From an uncultured Oscillospiraceae bacterium (GTDB taxonomy: Bacteria; Bacillota; Clostridia; Oscillospirales; Oscillospiraceae): a stretch of DNA of 14,647 nucleotides. Below are positions 1-7,050 of the stretch, in pieces (positions within the stretch are counted from its first letter, which is position 1; every line of letters begins with the position of its first letter). Made by a program: the position numbers and the translations under genes. Below the pieces are notes generated by a model that was given only the letters and a program-made list of their open reading frames with translations, was not told the DNA's origin and ran no database searches. The DNA lies in contig CAKTPC010000047.1 of assembly GCA_934590505.1 (NCBI GenBank), positions 1 through 14,647 of the forward strand, written 5' to 3'.

Positions 1-567
1 GCACAGGCTTACATCCTTGAGAAGGTTCCTGAGTGGGTCGAGAAGTACGGCCAGAACGCTGCTTACTTCTGCACCAATGACGCTCACACCGAGCCTCTGC
101 TCAAGCAGCTGCTCGAGTACGGCGGCTACTTCATCGAGGCTGACCTGCCCTCTCCCACCATGGGCTACCCCGGCGCTCTTGGCATCGACCTGACCGCTGA
201 GGCAGGCGACTATGCAAAGATCCTCGCAAAGGTCGAAGAGGCTATCTGCGAGAAGGGCGGCGCTGATCACTTCGGCACCTGGGCTTACTCCTACGGCTAC
301 ACTGTTTCCGCCGGCCTTGCTCAGCATGCTCTGAATGTCATCAACGGCGAGAGCGAGCTCTGCGACATCGACGATATCGCAAAGGCATACGAGGTATTCT
401 CACCCGGTGCTGCTTGGAACGGCTCCAACTACACCAATGCCGAGACCGGCGTCAAGGCTGAGAACACCTTCCTTGTCTACCAGGATACCTACATCATGGG
501 CAATCCCGGCCACTACATGGGCTCCACCTCTGTTGAGGTCCCCGAGAAGTACTTCACCATCAAGTAA
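1..567 (+). CDS. DUF3798-type ABC transporter substrate-binding protein, C-terminal part (5' end outside window)
   Basis: Frame 1 is open from the first base to a TAA (followed in frame by a second TAA), giving the last 188 residues. There is no start in the window; the first internal ATG at 160 is not the true start because coding continues upstream. The sequence contains segments such as CTNDAHTEPLLKQLLEYGG and PTMGYPGALGIDL that I associate with the DUF3798 family, a periplasmic-binding-protein-like fold usually carried by a lipoprotein of roughly 400 residues. Any signal peptide would lie outside the window. The inferred role is to capture a solute outside the membrane and deliver it to the permeases encoded downstream. 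Codon choice is strongly restricted (GCT, AAG, GAG, TAC, GGC), more than in later genes, suggesting high expression. The ligand is unknown. The family call is from recognition, not a search. Confidence 0.8.
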   Translation, partial: AQAYILEKVPEWVEKYGQNAAYFCTNDAHTEPLLKQLLEYGGYFIEADLPSPTMGYPGALGIDLTAEAGDYAKILAKVEEAICEKGGADHFGTWAYSYGYTVSAGLAQHALNVINGESELCDIDDIAKAYEVFSPGAAWNGSNYTNAETGVKAENTFLVYQDTYIMGNPGHYMGSTSVEVPEKYFTIK

Positions 568-589
568 TAAAGCATAAGCCTATAACAAA

Positions 590-630
590 GGGGGAGGAAA
601 AATCCTCCCCCGACGTTTCGTTTTTTTGTT
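590..630 (+). terminator. Intercistronic rho-independent terminator or attenuator
   Basis: A perfect 9-bp stem, GGGGGAGGA (590-598) against TCCTCCCCC (603-611), closes an AAAA loop. A short spacer and then a run of seven T follow (621-627). It sits 22 bases after the binding-protein stop and before the ATPase gene of the same apparent operon. The likely effect is partial termination or 3'-end stabilisation. The T run starts about 9 bases after the stem, so full termination efficiency is doubtful. Confidence 0.7.
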
Positions 631-665
631 CCGACAGCGGATCGGCCGCCCCTTGCGTAAAATGA

Positions 666-708
666 CGGGAGCGCTCAGCAGAAGCGGTGCTGCTTCTGTG
701 ATCTCCCG
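666..708 (+). promoter_or_regulatory. Stem-loop in the leader of the ABC ATPase gene
   Basis: CGGGAG (666-671) can pair with CTCCCG (703-708), and inside it CAGAAGC (679-685) with GCTTCTG (692-698). Together they form an interrupted hairpin ending 8 bases before the AGGA ribosome binding site at 717-720. No T tract follows, so it is not a terminator. It may protect a processed 3' mRNA or modulate initiation of the ATPase gene. Bases 568-730 hold only this and the preceding terminator. A TAAAAT at 658-663 has no good -35 partner. Confidence 0.45.
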
Positions 709-730
709 GTTAAGTTAGGATTTGAAAGAT

Positions 731-2320
731 ATGATAAATGCCAATGCTCCATTGCTGGAGATGAAGAATATCAAGAAGGACTTCTTCGGCAACCAGGTTC
801 TGACGGATATCAACCTCACGCTCATGCCCGGCGAAGTGCTCGGCCTCTGCGGTGAGAACGGCGCCGGTAAGAGCACGCTGATGAAGATACTCTTCGGTAT
901 GGATGTCATCAGAGAAACAGGCGGATACGGCGGAGACATTCTCATTAACGGTGAGAAGGTCACCTTCAACACGCCCTTTGACGCGCTTGCTGCCGGTATC
1001 GGCATGGTGCACCAGGAGTTCTCGCTGATCCCCGGCTTTACCGCGACCGAGAATATCCTTCTCAACAGAGAACCCAAGAAAACAAATGTGCTTTCTCAGG
1101 TGTTCGGCGAACGTCTGGACACCCTTGATTATAATGAGATGAACGGCCGCGCCGCGGCCGCGATCGACAAGATGGGCTTTTCCATTGACCGCAGCATGGT
1201 CATAAACGATATGCCCGTCGGCCACAAGCAGTTTACCGAGATCGCCCGCGAGCTTTCAAAGGACAATCTCAAGCTCCTCATCCTTGACGAGCCTACCGCT
1301 GTTCTCACCGAGAAGGAAGCGGAAGCTCTGCTCGATTCAATAAGAAGTATGTCCGAAAAGGGCATCGCCGTTATTTTCATCACGCACAGACTTCATGAGA
1401 TCCTCTCTGTGTGCGATACCGTTGTTGTCATGCGCGACGGCTACGTTGTCAAGGACGTCCCCGCGAAGGACACTAACGTCTCCGATATCACGAAATGGAT
1501 GGTCGGCCGCAATGTGAACAGCGCCGCCAATAATGATATAAGGACCCTGTCGGATGCAAAGACCATTATGAGCATACGCAAGCTCTGGGTCGATATGCCC
1601 GGCGAGATAGTCCGCAACGTCGACCTTGACATCAAGGAGGGCGAGATCCTCGGCATCGGCGGCCTCGCCGGTCAGGGCAAGCTTGGCATTCCCAACGGCG
1701 TCATGGGCCTGTATGAAGCCGGTGGCACCGTTGAGTTCGAGGGAAAGTCCATTCCCCTCAACAGCCCGCGCAGCTGCCTTGATGCGAACATCGCTTTCGT
1801 CTCTGAGGACAGGCGCGGCGTCGGCCTCCTGCTTGATGAAACGCTTGAATGGAACGTCGCCTTCCCCGCAATGCAGGTGCAGGACAAGTTCCTCAAAAAG
1901 CTTCTCGGCGGGCTCATCAAGTGGAGAGACGAAAAGGCCATCAGCGAAGTTACCGATAAGTACATAGAAGAGCTTATGGTCAAGTGCACCGGCTCCAAGC
2001 AGAAGGCGCGCGAGCTCTCAGGCGGCAACCAGCAGAAGATCTGCCTTGCCAAGGCCTTCGCTCTCGAACCGAAGTTCCTCTTCGTTTCCGAGCCTACGCG
2101 CGGTATCGACGTCGGCGCAAAGTCGCTGGTGCTCGAAGCGCTCAAGAAATTCAACCGTGAGTCAGGCGTCACCGTTGTCATGATCTCCTCCGAGCTTGAG
2201 GAGCTGCGTCAGGTGTGCGACCGTATCGCTATCGTGTCCGGCGGCCGCATTGCGGGCATACTCCCTGCTTCGGATTCCTCCGAGGACTTCGGCATGCTCA
2301 TGGTCAGTCAGGTAAAGTGA
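731..2320 (+). CDS. Sugar-type ABC transporter ATP-binding protein with two NBDs (RbsA/MglA class)
   Basis: Protein of 529 residues with two ABC domains, the usual size for RbsA/MglA-type ATPases that energise uptake. NBD1 has a canonical Walker A, GENGAGKST (41-49), and Walker B, LILDEPT (about 183-189), but a non-canonical signature region, VGHKQFTEIAREL. NBD2 has a degenerate Walker A, GLAGQGKLG (311-319), a canonical signature, LSGGNQQK (429-436), and FVSEPTRGID, in which Ser453 replaces the Walker B Asp while Glu454 remains. Pairing Walker A1 with signature 2 gives one complete ATP site and one degenerate site, as in this class. I chose ATG 731 because AGGA at 717-720 is 10 bases upstream; the in-frame TTG at 722 lies directly on that site. 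It probably works with the two permeases just downstream. Confidence 0.9.
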   Translation: MINANAPLLEMKNIKKDFFGNQVLTDINLTLMPGEVLGLCGENGAGKSTLMKILFGMDVIRETGGYGGDILINGEKVTFNTPFDALAAGIGMVHQEFSLIPGFTATENILLNREPKKTNVLSQVFGERLDTLDYNEMNGRAAAAIDKMGFSIDRSMVINDMPVGHKQFTEIARELSKDNLKLLILDEPTAVLTEKEAEALLDSIRSMSEKGIAVIFITHRLHEILSVCDTVVVMRDGYVVKDVPAKDTNVSDITKWMVGRNVNSAANNDIRTLSDAKTIMSIRKLWVDMPGEIVRNVDLDIKEGEILGIGGLAGQGKLGIPNGVMGLYEAGGTVEFEGKSIPLNSPRSCLDANIAFVSEDRRGVGLLLDETLEWNVAFPAMQVQDKFLKKLLGGLIKWRDEKAISEVTDKYIEELMVKCTGSKQKARELSGGNQQKICLAKAFALEPKFLFVSEPTRGIDVGAKSLVLEALKKFNRESGVTVVMISSELEELRQVCDRIAIVSGGRIAGILPASDSSEDFGMLMVSQVK

Positions 2321-2329
2321 GGTGGAAGG

Positions 2330-3406
2330 ATGAACAGACAATTATCCGGCGAGAATGCCACATTCATGGACAGACTCAAAGCTGCTGTCAACTCCTTCGG
2401 CCTGCCGAGACTCATCATCGCGGGCTTCCTCCTGCTCCTGTTTATTGCCGCCCCCTTTGTCGGCGCGGACTTTGCGACCCAGATCACCAACACCGTTAAC
2501 CGCTTCAGTTGGAACGCAATCCTAGTGCTCGCAATGGTGCCGATGATCCACTCCGGCTGCGGCCTCAACTTCGGACTGCCCCTCGGCATCATCTCCGGAC
2601 TCCTCGGCGCAACGCTCTCTATTGAGTTCGGTTTCACCGGCGCGATGAGCTTTGTTATGGCCATCGTCATCGCCACTCCCTTTGCCCTGATCCTCGGCGC
2701 GGGCTATGGCTGGCTGCTCAATAAGATCAAGGGCGGCGAAATGATGATCGCGACCTACGTCGGTTTCTCGTCCGTTTCCTTCATGTGCATGATGTGGCTG
2801 CTGCTGCCGTACAAAAGCCCAACGATGGTCTGGGGCTTTGCCGGCAAGGGCCTGAGGACTACGATCTCCCTTGAAGGCTTCTATGACAAGGTGCTTGCAA
2901 ACTTCCTGCAGATCAACATCGGCAACCTCTCCATCCCGACCGGCACGCTGCTGTTCTTCGCACTGCTGGCTTTCCTGATGTGGGCTTTCCTCCACACAAA
3001 GACCGGTACCGCGATGACCGCCGTCGGCTCGAACCCGACCTTCGCAAAGGCTGCGGGGGTCAATGTTGATAAGATGCGTATGCTTTCCGTCATCATGAGC
3101 ACCTGGCTTGCCGCAGTCGGCATCCTCGTCTATGAGCAGGGCTTCGGCTTCATCCAGATCTACACTGCGCCCTTCTACATGGCGCTGCCCGCCGTCTCCG
3201 CTATCCTTATCGGCGGCGCGTCGGTCAACAAGGCGTCCATCGCGAATGTCATCATCGGTACCTTCCTGTTTCAGGGCATCGTCACCATGACGCCGACCGT
3301 CATGAACTCCATGATCCACATGGACATGAGCGAGGTCATCCGTATCATCATCTCCAACGGTATGATCCTCTACGCTCTTACCAGAAAAACGGAGGGCTCG
3401 AAATGA
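2330..3406 (+). CDS. ABC transporter permease 1 (BPD_transp_2/RbsC-like)
   Basis: Very hydrophobic 358-residue protein with about eight to ten predicted membrane segments, starting with a short charged N-terminus and a first helix near residues 24-44. The motifs GCGLNFGLPLG, AVGSNPTFAKAAGVNVDK (the cytoplasmic loop expected to contact the ATPase) and LIGGASVNKASIANVIIG match the branched-chain/sugar permease family. It lies 9 bases after the ATPase stop, with GAGGTGG as ribosome binding site. Its stop overlaps the next start in ATGA. It shares motifs with permease 2 but is clearly divergent, so the channel is probably a heterodimer. The substrate cannot be read from the sequence. Confidence 0.88.
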   Translation: MNRQLSGENATFMDRLKAAVNSFGLPRLIIAGFLLLLFIAAPFVGADFATQITNTVNRFSWNAILVLAMVPMIHSGCGLNFGLPLGIISGLLGATLSIEFGFTGAMSFVMAIVIATPFALILGAGYGWLLNKIKGGEMMIATYVGFSSVSFMCMMWLLLPYKSPTMVWGFAGKGLRTTISLEGFYDKVLANFLQINIGNLSIPTGTLLFFALLAFLMWAFLHTKTGTAMTAVGSNPTFAKAAGVNVDKMRMLSVIMSTWLAAVGILVYEQGFGFIQIYTAPFYMALPAVSAILIGGASVNKASIANVIIGTFLFQGIVTMTPTVMNSMIHMDMSEVIRIIISNGMILYALTRKTEGSK

Positions 3407-4542
3407 AAAATAAAAACATAAGCAAGGAAGCCGTCCCCTTCGGTAAGAGAGTTCTGAGCTTTGTACAGAACAACTCCGTGCCGCTCATGTTTGTGCTCAT
3501 CTGCATCATCTGCATCCCGATCTCCGGCTTCTCCGTCGGCTATCTTATAAATGAGATCGTCACACGTATGGGCAGAAACATCTTCCTCATCCTCTGCCTG
3601 CTCTTCCCGATAATGGCCGGTATGGGTCTTAACTTCGGCATGACCCTCGGTGCAATGGCCGGTGAGATCGCACTGATCTTCGTGGCCGACTGGCAGGTGT
3701 GGGGCATCCCCGGCGTCGTGCTGGCAATGATCCTGTCCGTCCCGTTCTCGGTCCTCCTCGGCATGCTCTGCGGCAAGCTCCTCAACATGTCCAAGGGCAG
3801 AGAAATGATAACCAGCTATATCATCAGTTTCTTCATAAACGGCGTGTATCAGCTGATCGTGCTGTACATGATGGGCTCCATCATCCCCATCAAGCACTTC
3901 TCGCTCAAGCTGCCCCGCGGCTACGGCATCAGAAACACTGTGTCGCTGCTCAATATGCGCCAGTGCGTGGATAATCTGCTTGCTGTGAACATCGGCGGCG
4001 TCAAGATCCCCGTGCTCACCTTCATCATCATCGCGCTGTTCTGCCTGTTCATCGTCTGGTTCAGAAAGACCAAACTTGGCCAGGATATGCGCGCCGTCGG
4101 TCAGGACATGGAGGTCGCGCGTGACGCCGGCATCAAGGTCGAGCGCACGAGAATAATCTCCATCGTCATGTCTACCGTGTTCTCTGGCTTCGGCATGATA
4201 ATCTACCTCCAGAACATGGGCAACATCGCCACCTACTCCTCGCATTCGCAGATCGGTATGTTCTGCATCGCGGCTCTGCTCGTCGGCGGCGCTTCCGTTG
4301 ACAAGGCTTCAATCGGCAACGTGTTCCTCGGCGTTATCCTTTTCCATACGATGTTCATCGTCGCGCCCTCTGCCGGAGCGAAGATAACAGGTGACTCGAT
4401 GATCGGCGAATACTTCCGCGTGTTCGTGTCCTACGCGGTCATTACCGTCGCGCTCATCATGTATGAGACGAAGAAGCGCAAGCAGAAGAGTCAGCTCGGC
4501 CAACAGCTTGCGCGGGAGCAGCTTGAGGAGGAGAAGAAATGA
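3403..4542 (+). CDS. ABC transporter permease 2 (BPD_transp_2/RbsC-like)
   Basis: Polytopic membrane protein of 379 residues, paralogous to the preceding permease: GMGLNFGMTLGAMAG, GREMITSYIISFFINGVYQ, AVGQDMEVARDAGIKVER and LLVGGASVDKASIGNVFLG align by eye with equivalent segments of permease 1. The C-terminus ends in a highly charged Lys/Glu/Gln tail of about 25 residues that should be cytoplasmic. The start overlaps the permease 1 stop by 4 bp (ATGA) and the stop overlaps the next start in the same way, so the three proteins are translationally coupled. The inferred role is the second half of the membrane channel for the DUF3798-type binding protein. Confidence 0.88.
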   Translation: MKNKNISKEAVPFGKRVLSFVQNNSVPLMFVLICIICIPISGFSVGYLINEIVTRMGRNIFLILCLLFPIMAGMGLNFGMTLGAMAGEIALIFVADWQVWGIPGVVLAMILSVPFSVLLGMLCGKLLNMSKGREMITSYIISFFINGVYQLIVLYMMGSIIPIKHFSLKLPRGYGIRNTVSLLNMRQCVDNLLAVNIGGVKIPVLTFIIIALFCLFIVWFRKTKLGQDMRAVGQDMEVARDAGIKVERTRIISIVMSTVFSGFGMIIYLQNMGNIATYSSHSQIGMFCIAALLVGGASVDKASIGNVFLGVILFHTMFIVAPSAGAKITGDSMIGEYFRVFVSYAVITVALIMYETKKRKQKSQLGQQLAREQLEEEKK

Positions 4543-5030
4543 ACAAGACAAAAACCCTCCTTATAAGGATCGCCACCGTTGTTTTCTTCGTGGCGCTGGC
4601 GGTGCTGATGTACTTCCTCGGCCGCGGCCACACCGTGTATATCGACAACAAGAAGCTCGAGTATAACGGCACGACCTATGACACGCCGTATAAGGTCGAG
4701 GTCTATGTCGGCGGCGAGCGCATCGCGAAGCTCTATGACAAGGAGCGCGGCGCATCCACCTGCATCGGTGCGAACTTCTCCATGGACCTTGTCGTCACCC
4801 AGCAGAAGGGCGGCAGCGAGGAGAGCTATACCTACTCCATTAAGCTCCCCTATGACAAGGACGGACTTATCATCAATATCCCCGGCCTGATGGCTGGCCT
4901 CGGCGAGGACGCGTATATGACCGAGTTCATCTCCACCGCTCCGGAAGAGACGGTCGATGAAGAGGTCGTCACTGACGAGTTCGGCATCACCATGGATGAA
5001 CCCACCACGGATGAAGCCGCCGCGGGCTGA
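4539..5030 (+). CDS. Small membrane-anchored protein of the ABC operon, DUF6672-like, function unknown
   Basis: Protein of 163 residues with a basic N-terminus, one hydrophobic helix (about 11-28) and the segment GRGHTVYIDNKKLEYNG. An extracytoplasmic, probably beta-rich domain follows to about residue 130, then a Glu/Asp/Thr-rich tail. It has no lipobox, and the helix is likely an uncleaved anchor, so most of the protein would face outside. It overlaps the permease 2 stop by ATGA, and AGGAGG lies upstream within the permease gene. I recall proteins of this shape (DUF6672) beside DUF3798 transporters; that is memory, not a search. Its position suggests an accessory subunit of the transporter, for example docking the binding protein, but no function is established here. 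Confidence 0.75.
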   Translation: MNKTKTLLIRIATVVFFVALAVLMYFLGRGHTVYIDNKKLEYNGTTYDTPYKVEVYVGGERIAKLYDKERGASTCIGANFSMDLVVTQQKGGSEESYTYSIKLPYDKDGLIINIPGLMAGLGEDAYMTEFISTAPEETVDEEVVTDEFGITMDEPTTDEAAAG

Positions 5031-5042
5031 AAAAATAAGCTC

Positions 5043-5073
5043 AAATAAGACGGAGCATTGCTCCGTCTTATTT
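5043..5073 (+). terminator. Terminator of the ABC operon
   Basis: A perfect 14-bp inverted repeat, AAATAAGACGGAGC (5043-5056) with GCTCCGTCTTATTT (5060-5073), separated by ATT. The A/T-rich outer part supplies the T tract on the + strand and an equivalent one on the minus strand. It lies 12 bases after the stop of the last transporter gene. Confidence 0.85.
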
Positions 5074-5079
5074 ACATAC

Positions 5080-5108
5080 TTGCAAAGAGAAAAGACAGTC
5101 GCTATAAT
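5080..5108 (+). promoter_or_regulatory. Sigma-A promoter for the small membrane/coiled-coil gene
   Basis: -35 TTGCAA (5080-5085), 17-base spacer and perfect -10 TATAAT (5103-5108). It begins just after the preceding terminator, so the small gene at 5139 is a separate transcription unit. Confidence 0.8.
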
Positions 5109-5138
5109 AGTATCACTAACGGTGAAAGGGGAAGTATC

Positions 5139-5489
5139 ATGAGAAAAAGAGCAAACCATACCGTGCTGTTGCCGCATCAGGCAAAGCAGGAGACGACCAA
5201 TGCCCTGAGCCTTGTCGCCCCGAAGGGGATAGCCGGACGCGCAGCGATGCAGGCGATAAAGAACATCGACGCGAAGAAGGCCGCGGCCGTTGCCGGCGGC
5301 GTGTTGCTCGCAACGAGCGTTATCAGCCTTGCCGGGAAGTACAGATTCTATAAGGGCATCGTCGCCGGGGAGCTTAAAAAGCAGCTTAACGCAGTGAACA
5401 AAAAGCTCGATGCGCTCCAGAAGCAGAATGAAGAGCTTCAGGAGGAGATCTCCGAACTGAAGGCCGAGCAGAGAAAGCAGAACAGATAA
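5139..5489 (+). CDS. Small protein with one membrane segment and a C-terminal coiled coil, function unknown
   Basis: Protein of 116 residues. I chose ATG 5139 because AAGGGG (5126-5131) lies 7 bases upstream and a consensus promoter ends 30 bases upstream; the frame is open further up, but there it would run through the promoter and terminator. The N-terminus is basic, and a hydrophobic Ala/Val/Gly/Leu-rich stretch at about residues 46-66 looks like a single transmembrane helix. The last 40 residues (ELKKQLNAVNKKLDALQKQ and onward) show heptad-like spacing of Leu and a charged Lys/Glu/Gln composition typical of a coiled coil. It has its own promoter and terminator. I do not recognise the family. 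A membrane-tethered oligomerising or scaffold role is possible but only inferred. Confidence 0.75.
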   Translation: MRKRANHTVLLPHQAKQETTNALSLVAPKGIAGRAAMQAIKNIDAKKAAAVAGGVLLATSVISLAGKYRFYKGIVAGELKKQLNAVNKKLDALQKQNEELQEEISELKAEQRKQNR

Positions 5490-5497
5490 GTGTATTT

Positions 5498-5533
5498 TAC
5501 CACGCACCGAAAAAAATTCGGCGCGTGGTATTT
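5498..5533 (+). terminator. Terminator after the small membrane/coiled-coil gene
   Basis: TACCACGC (5498-5505) pairs with GCGTGGTA (5523-5530). After one A/C mismatch an inner CCGAA/TTCGG helix closes a loop of A. Only a short TTT follows, but a TTTT lies on the 5' side, so termination may also work on the minus strand. It ends 7 bases before the lysA -35 box. Confidence 0.7.
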
Positions 5534-5539
5534 AAATGA

Positions 5540-5568
5540 TTGACACAAGAAATGCGGAATGCTAAAAT
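5540..5568 (+). promoter_or_regulatory. Sigma-A promoter of lysA
   Basis: Perfect -35 TTGACA (5540-5545), 17-base spacer and -10 TAAAAT (5563-5568). The transcript would start near 5575, leaving a leader of only about 25 bases, too short for a lysine riboswitch. Confidence 0.85.
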
Positions 5569-5598
5569 GACACGCATGAAAAAAGGAAGTGTTGCTTT

Positions 5599-6891
5599 AT
5601 GCTCAGCGGAAATATCAGCAGAAATTCAGGCGGCGCGCTTTGCTTCGCCGATCAGGACGCGGCGAAGCTCGCGGGAAAATACGGCACCCCGCTGTATCTC
5701 ATGGATGAGGGGCGCATCAGGGCTAACTGCCGCATGTACCTCCATGCGTTCAGGGACGCTTTCGGGGAGCGCGGCAAGGTGCTTTACGCGAGCAAGGCGG
5801 CATCCTTCAAGCGCATGTATGAAATAGTCGCCGAGGAGGAGCTGTGTGCCGACGTTGTTTCCGCAGGCGAGATACGCACGGCGCTGAAAGCCGGTTTCCC
5901 CATGGATAGGCTCTACTTCCACGGCAGCAGTAAGACCGACGCGGAGATAAGCTATGCTGTTGCCTCGGGCGTGGGCTGCTTTGTCGTCGATAACGTTGAA
6001 GAGCTGCACGCTGTGAACCGCGAAGCGGGCAGCTCCGGCATCCGTCAGCGTGTGCTGCTGCGTGTCACCCCCGGCATAGACCCGCACACCTATGACGCCG
6101 TGAGCACCGGCAAGGTCGACTCCAAGTTCGGCGTTGCGATCGAGACCGGTCAGGCAAAGGAGTTTGTGGCTGAAGCACTGCGGCAGGAGAATCTTGAGCT
6201 GTGCGGGCTGCACTGCCATGTCGGCTCACAGGTTTTTGATGAGGACGTCTATGAGCGCACTGTGGATATAATGCTCTCATTCATGGCGGAGGTGCAGGAC
6301 GCCTGCGGCGTGACGCTGGAAGAACTTAACCTCGGCGGCGGATACGGTGTGCGCTATCTCGAAAGCGACAAGCATGTGGATATCCCTGCAAGGATCAAAG
6401 CACTCGGGGAGCACATTAAGGCTCTTGCCGAAAAGCTCTCTTACCCCATGCCCGTGATCCTCATGGAGCCGGGACGCAGCATCGTCGCCGACGCAGGTAT
6501 GACGCTCTATACCGTCAGCTCCGTAAAGCGCATACCGGGCTATAAGAGCTACGTCGCGGTTGACGGCGGTATGACAGATAACCCGCGCTATGCTCTCTAC
6601 GGCTCGAAGTACACCGTGCTCGACGTTGCGGCTCCGCAGAAAACGGAGACCTTTGACCTCGTTGGCCGCTGCTGCGAAAGCGGCGATATCATCCAGCCCG
6701 AAGTCAGCCTGAACGCTGAGATAAAGCGCGGCGACCTCGTCGCCGTGTGCACGACCGGCGCATATAACTATTCTATGGCCTCAAACTATAACCGCGTACC
6801 GCGCCCGCCAATCGTAATGCTCGGCGAGAAGGGAGATTATCTTGCCGTCCGCCGCGAGACGCTCGACGATATTGTGAGCATGGACGTGTAA
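5599..6891 (+). CDS. lysA: Diaminopimelate decarboxylase
   Basis: Protein of 430 residues, the usual length. It is a PLP enzyme that converts meso-2,6-diaminopimelate to L-lysine and CO2 in the cytoplasm, the last step of lysine synthesis. The PLP lysine is Lys66 in VLYASKA. The alanine-racemase-type barrel shows HCHVGSQVFD, the glycine loop LNLGGGYGVRY and the PLP-phosphate contact EPGRSIVADAG. The C-terminal domain has GRCCESGD, whose Cys359 and Glu360 belong to the substrate-binding loop supplied across the dimer, and TGAYNYSMASNYN. ATG 5599 has AAGGAAG nine bases upstream. It is a single-gene unit with its own promoter and terminator. The full motif set favours LysA over related PLP decarboxylases of other amino acids. 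Confidence 0.95.
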   Translation: MLSGNISRNSGGALCFADQDAAKLAGKYGTPLYLMDEGRIRANCRMYLHAFRDAFGERGKVLYASKAASFKRMYEIVAEEELCADVVSAGEIRTALKAGFPMDRLYFHGSSKTDAEISYAVASGVGCFVVDNVEELHAVNREAGSSGIRQRVLLRVTPGIDPHTYDAVSTGKVDSKFGVAIETGQAKEFVAEALRQENLELCGLHCHVGSQVFDEDVYERTVDIMLSFMAEVQDACGVTLEELNLGGGYGVRYLESDKHVDIPARIKALGEHIKALAEKLSYPMPVILMEPGRSIVADAGMTLYTVSSVKRIPGYKSYVAVDGGMTDNPRYALYGSKYTVLDVAAPQKTETFDLVGRCCESGDIIQPEVSLNAEIKRGDLVAVCTTGAYNYSMASNYNRVPRPPIVMLGEKGDYLAVRRETLDDIVSMDV

Positions 6892-6898
6892 TAAATTC

Positions 6899-6936
6899 AA
6901 AAAGGCACAGGAGACTAATGTCCCCTGTGTCTTTTT
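6899..6936 (+). terminator. Terminator of lysA
   Basis: A 16-bp stem with one G-U pair and one A/C mismatch (arms 6900-6915 and 6920-6935) closes a TAAT loop. The 3' arm ends in TTTTT and the 5' arm begins with AAAAA, so it could act on both strands. It starts 8 bases after the lysA stop. Confidence 0.85.
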
Positions 6937-6958
6937 ATGCCCTTACTAAATCTGAAAT

Positions 6959-7022
6959 TCGACAAATAATTATTGATAAACGATAAGAAACTCTTGACAA
7001 ACGATGCACAGAGTGTTAAGCT
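6959..7022 (+). promoter_or_regulatory. Promoter and candidate operator of the DUF2975-HTH-DUF4173 operon
   Basis: -35 TTGACA at 6994-6999 and, after 17 bases, a weak -10 TAAGCT (7017-7022). TTGATAAACGAT (6973-6984) and TTGACAAACGAT (6994-7005) are direct repeats 21 bp apart, two helical turns, and the second covers the -35. A weaker copy, TCGACAAATAAT, starts at 6959. Their position suggests a binding site for the Cro/C1-type regulator encoded second in the operon. The weak -10 fits a regulated promoter. The repeats are seen; the binding is inferred. Confidence 0.55.
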
Positions 7023-7050
7023 CATCCCGTAAACAGAAGGAGGGAATGAC

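Noticed and set aside
722..730. TTG start at 722 for the ABC ATPase
   Set aside because: It lies directly next to the AGGA site and would leave no spacing, whereas ATG 731 is correctly spaced.
1672..3319. Several other minus-strand frames opposite the ATPase and permease 1
   Set aside because: They are shadows of high-GC codon positions, with no ribosome binding site and no recognisable domains.
3370..4245. Long minus-strand frame opposite the permease genes
   Set aside because: The translation is dominated by His, Asp, Glu and Ala, as expected opposite GC-rich hydrophobic coding sequence. The plus strand holds a recognisable permease with coupled start and stop.
4491..5507. 338-codon minus-strand frame over the small operon gene and the 116-residue gene
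   Set aside because: It would read through a perfect terminator palindrome and a consensus promoter and has no family resemblance. Two plus-strand genes with good starts occupy the region.
5531..5598. Lysine riboswitch in front of lysA
   Set aside because: The promoter leaves a leader of about 25 bases, far shorter than the L box.
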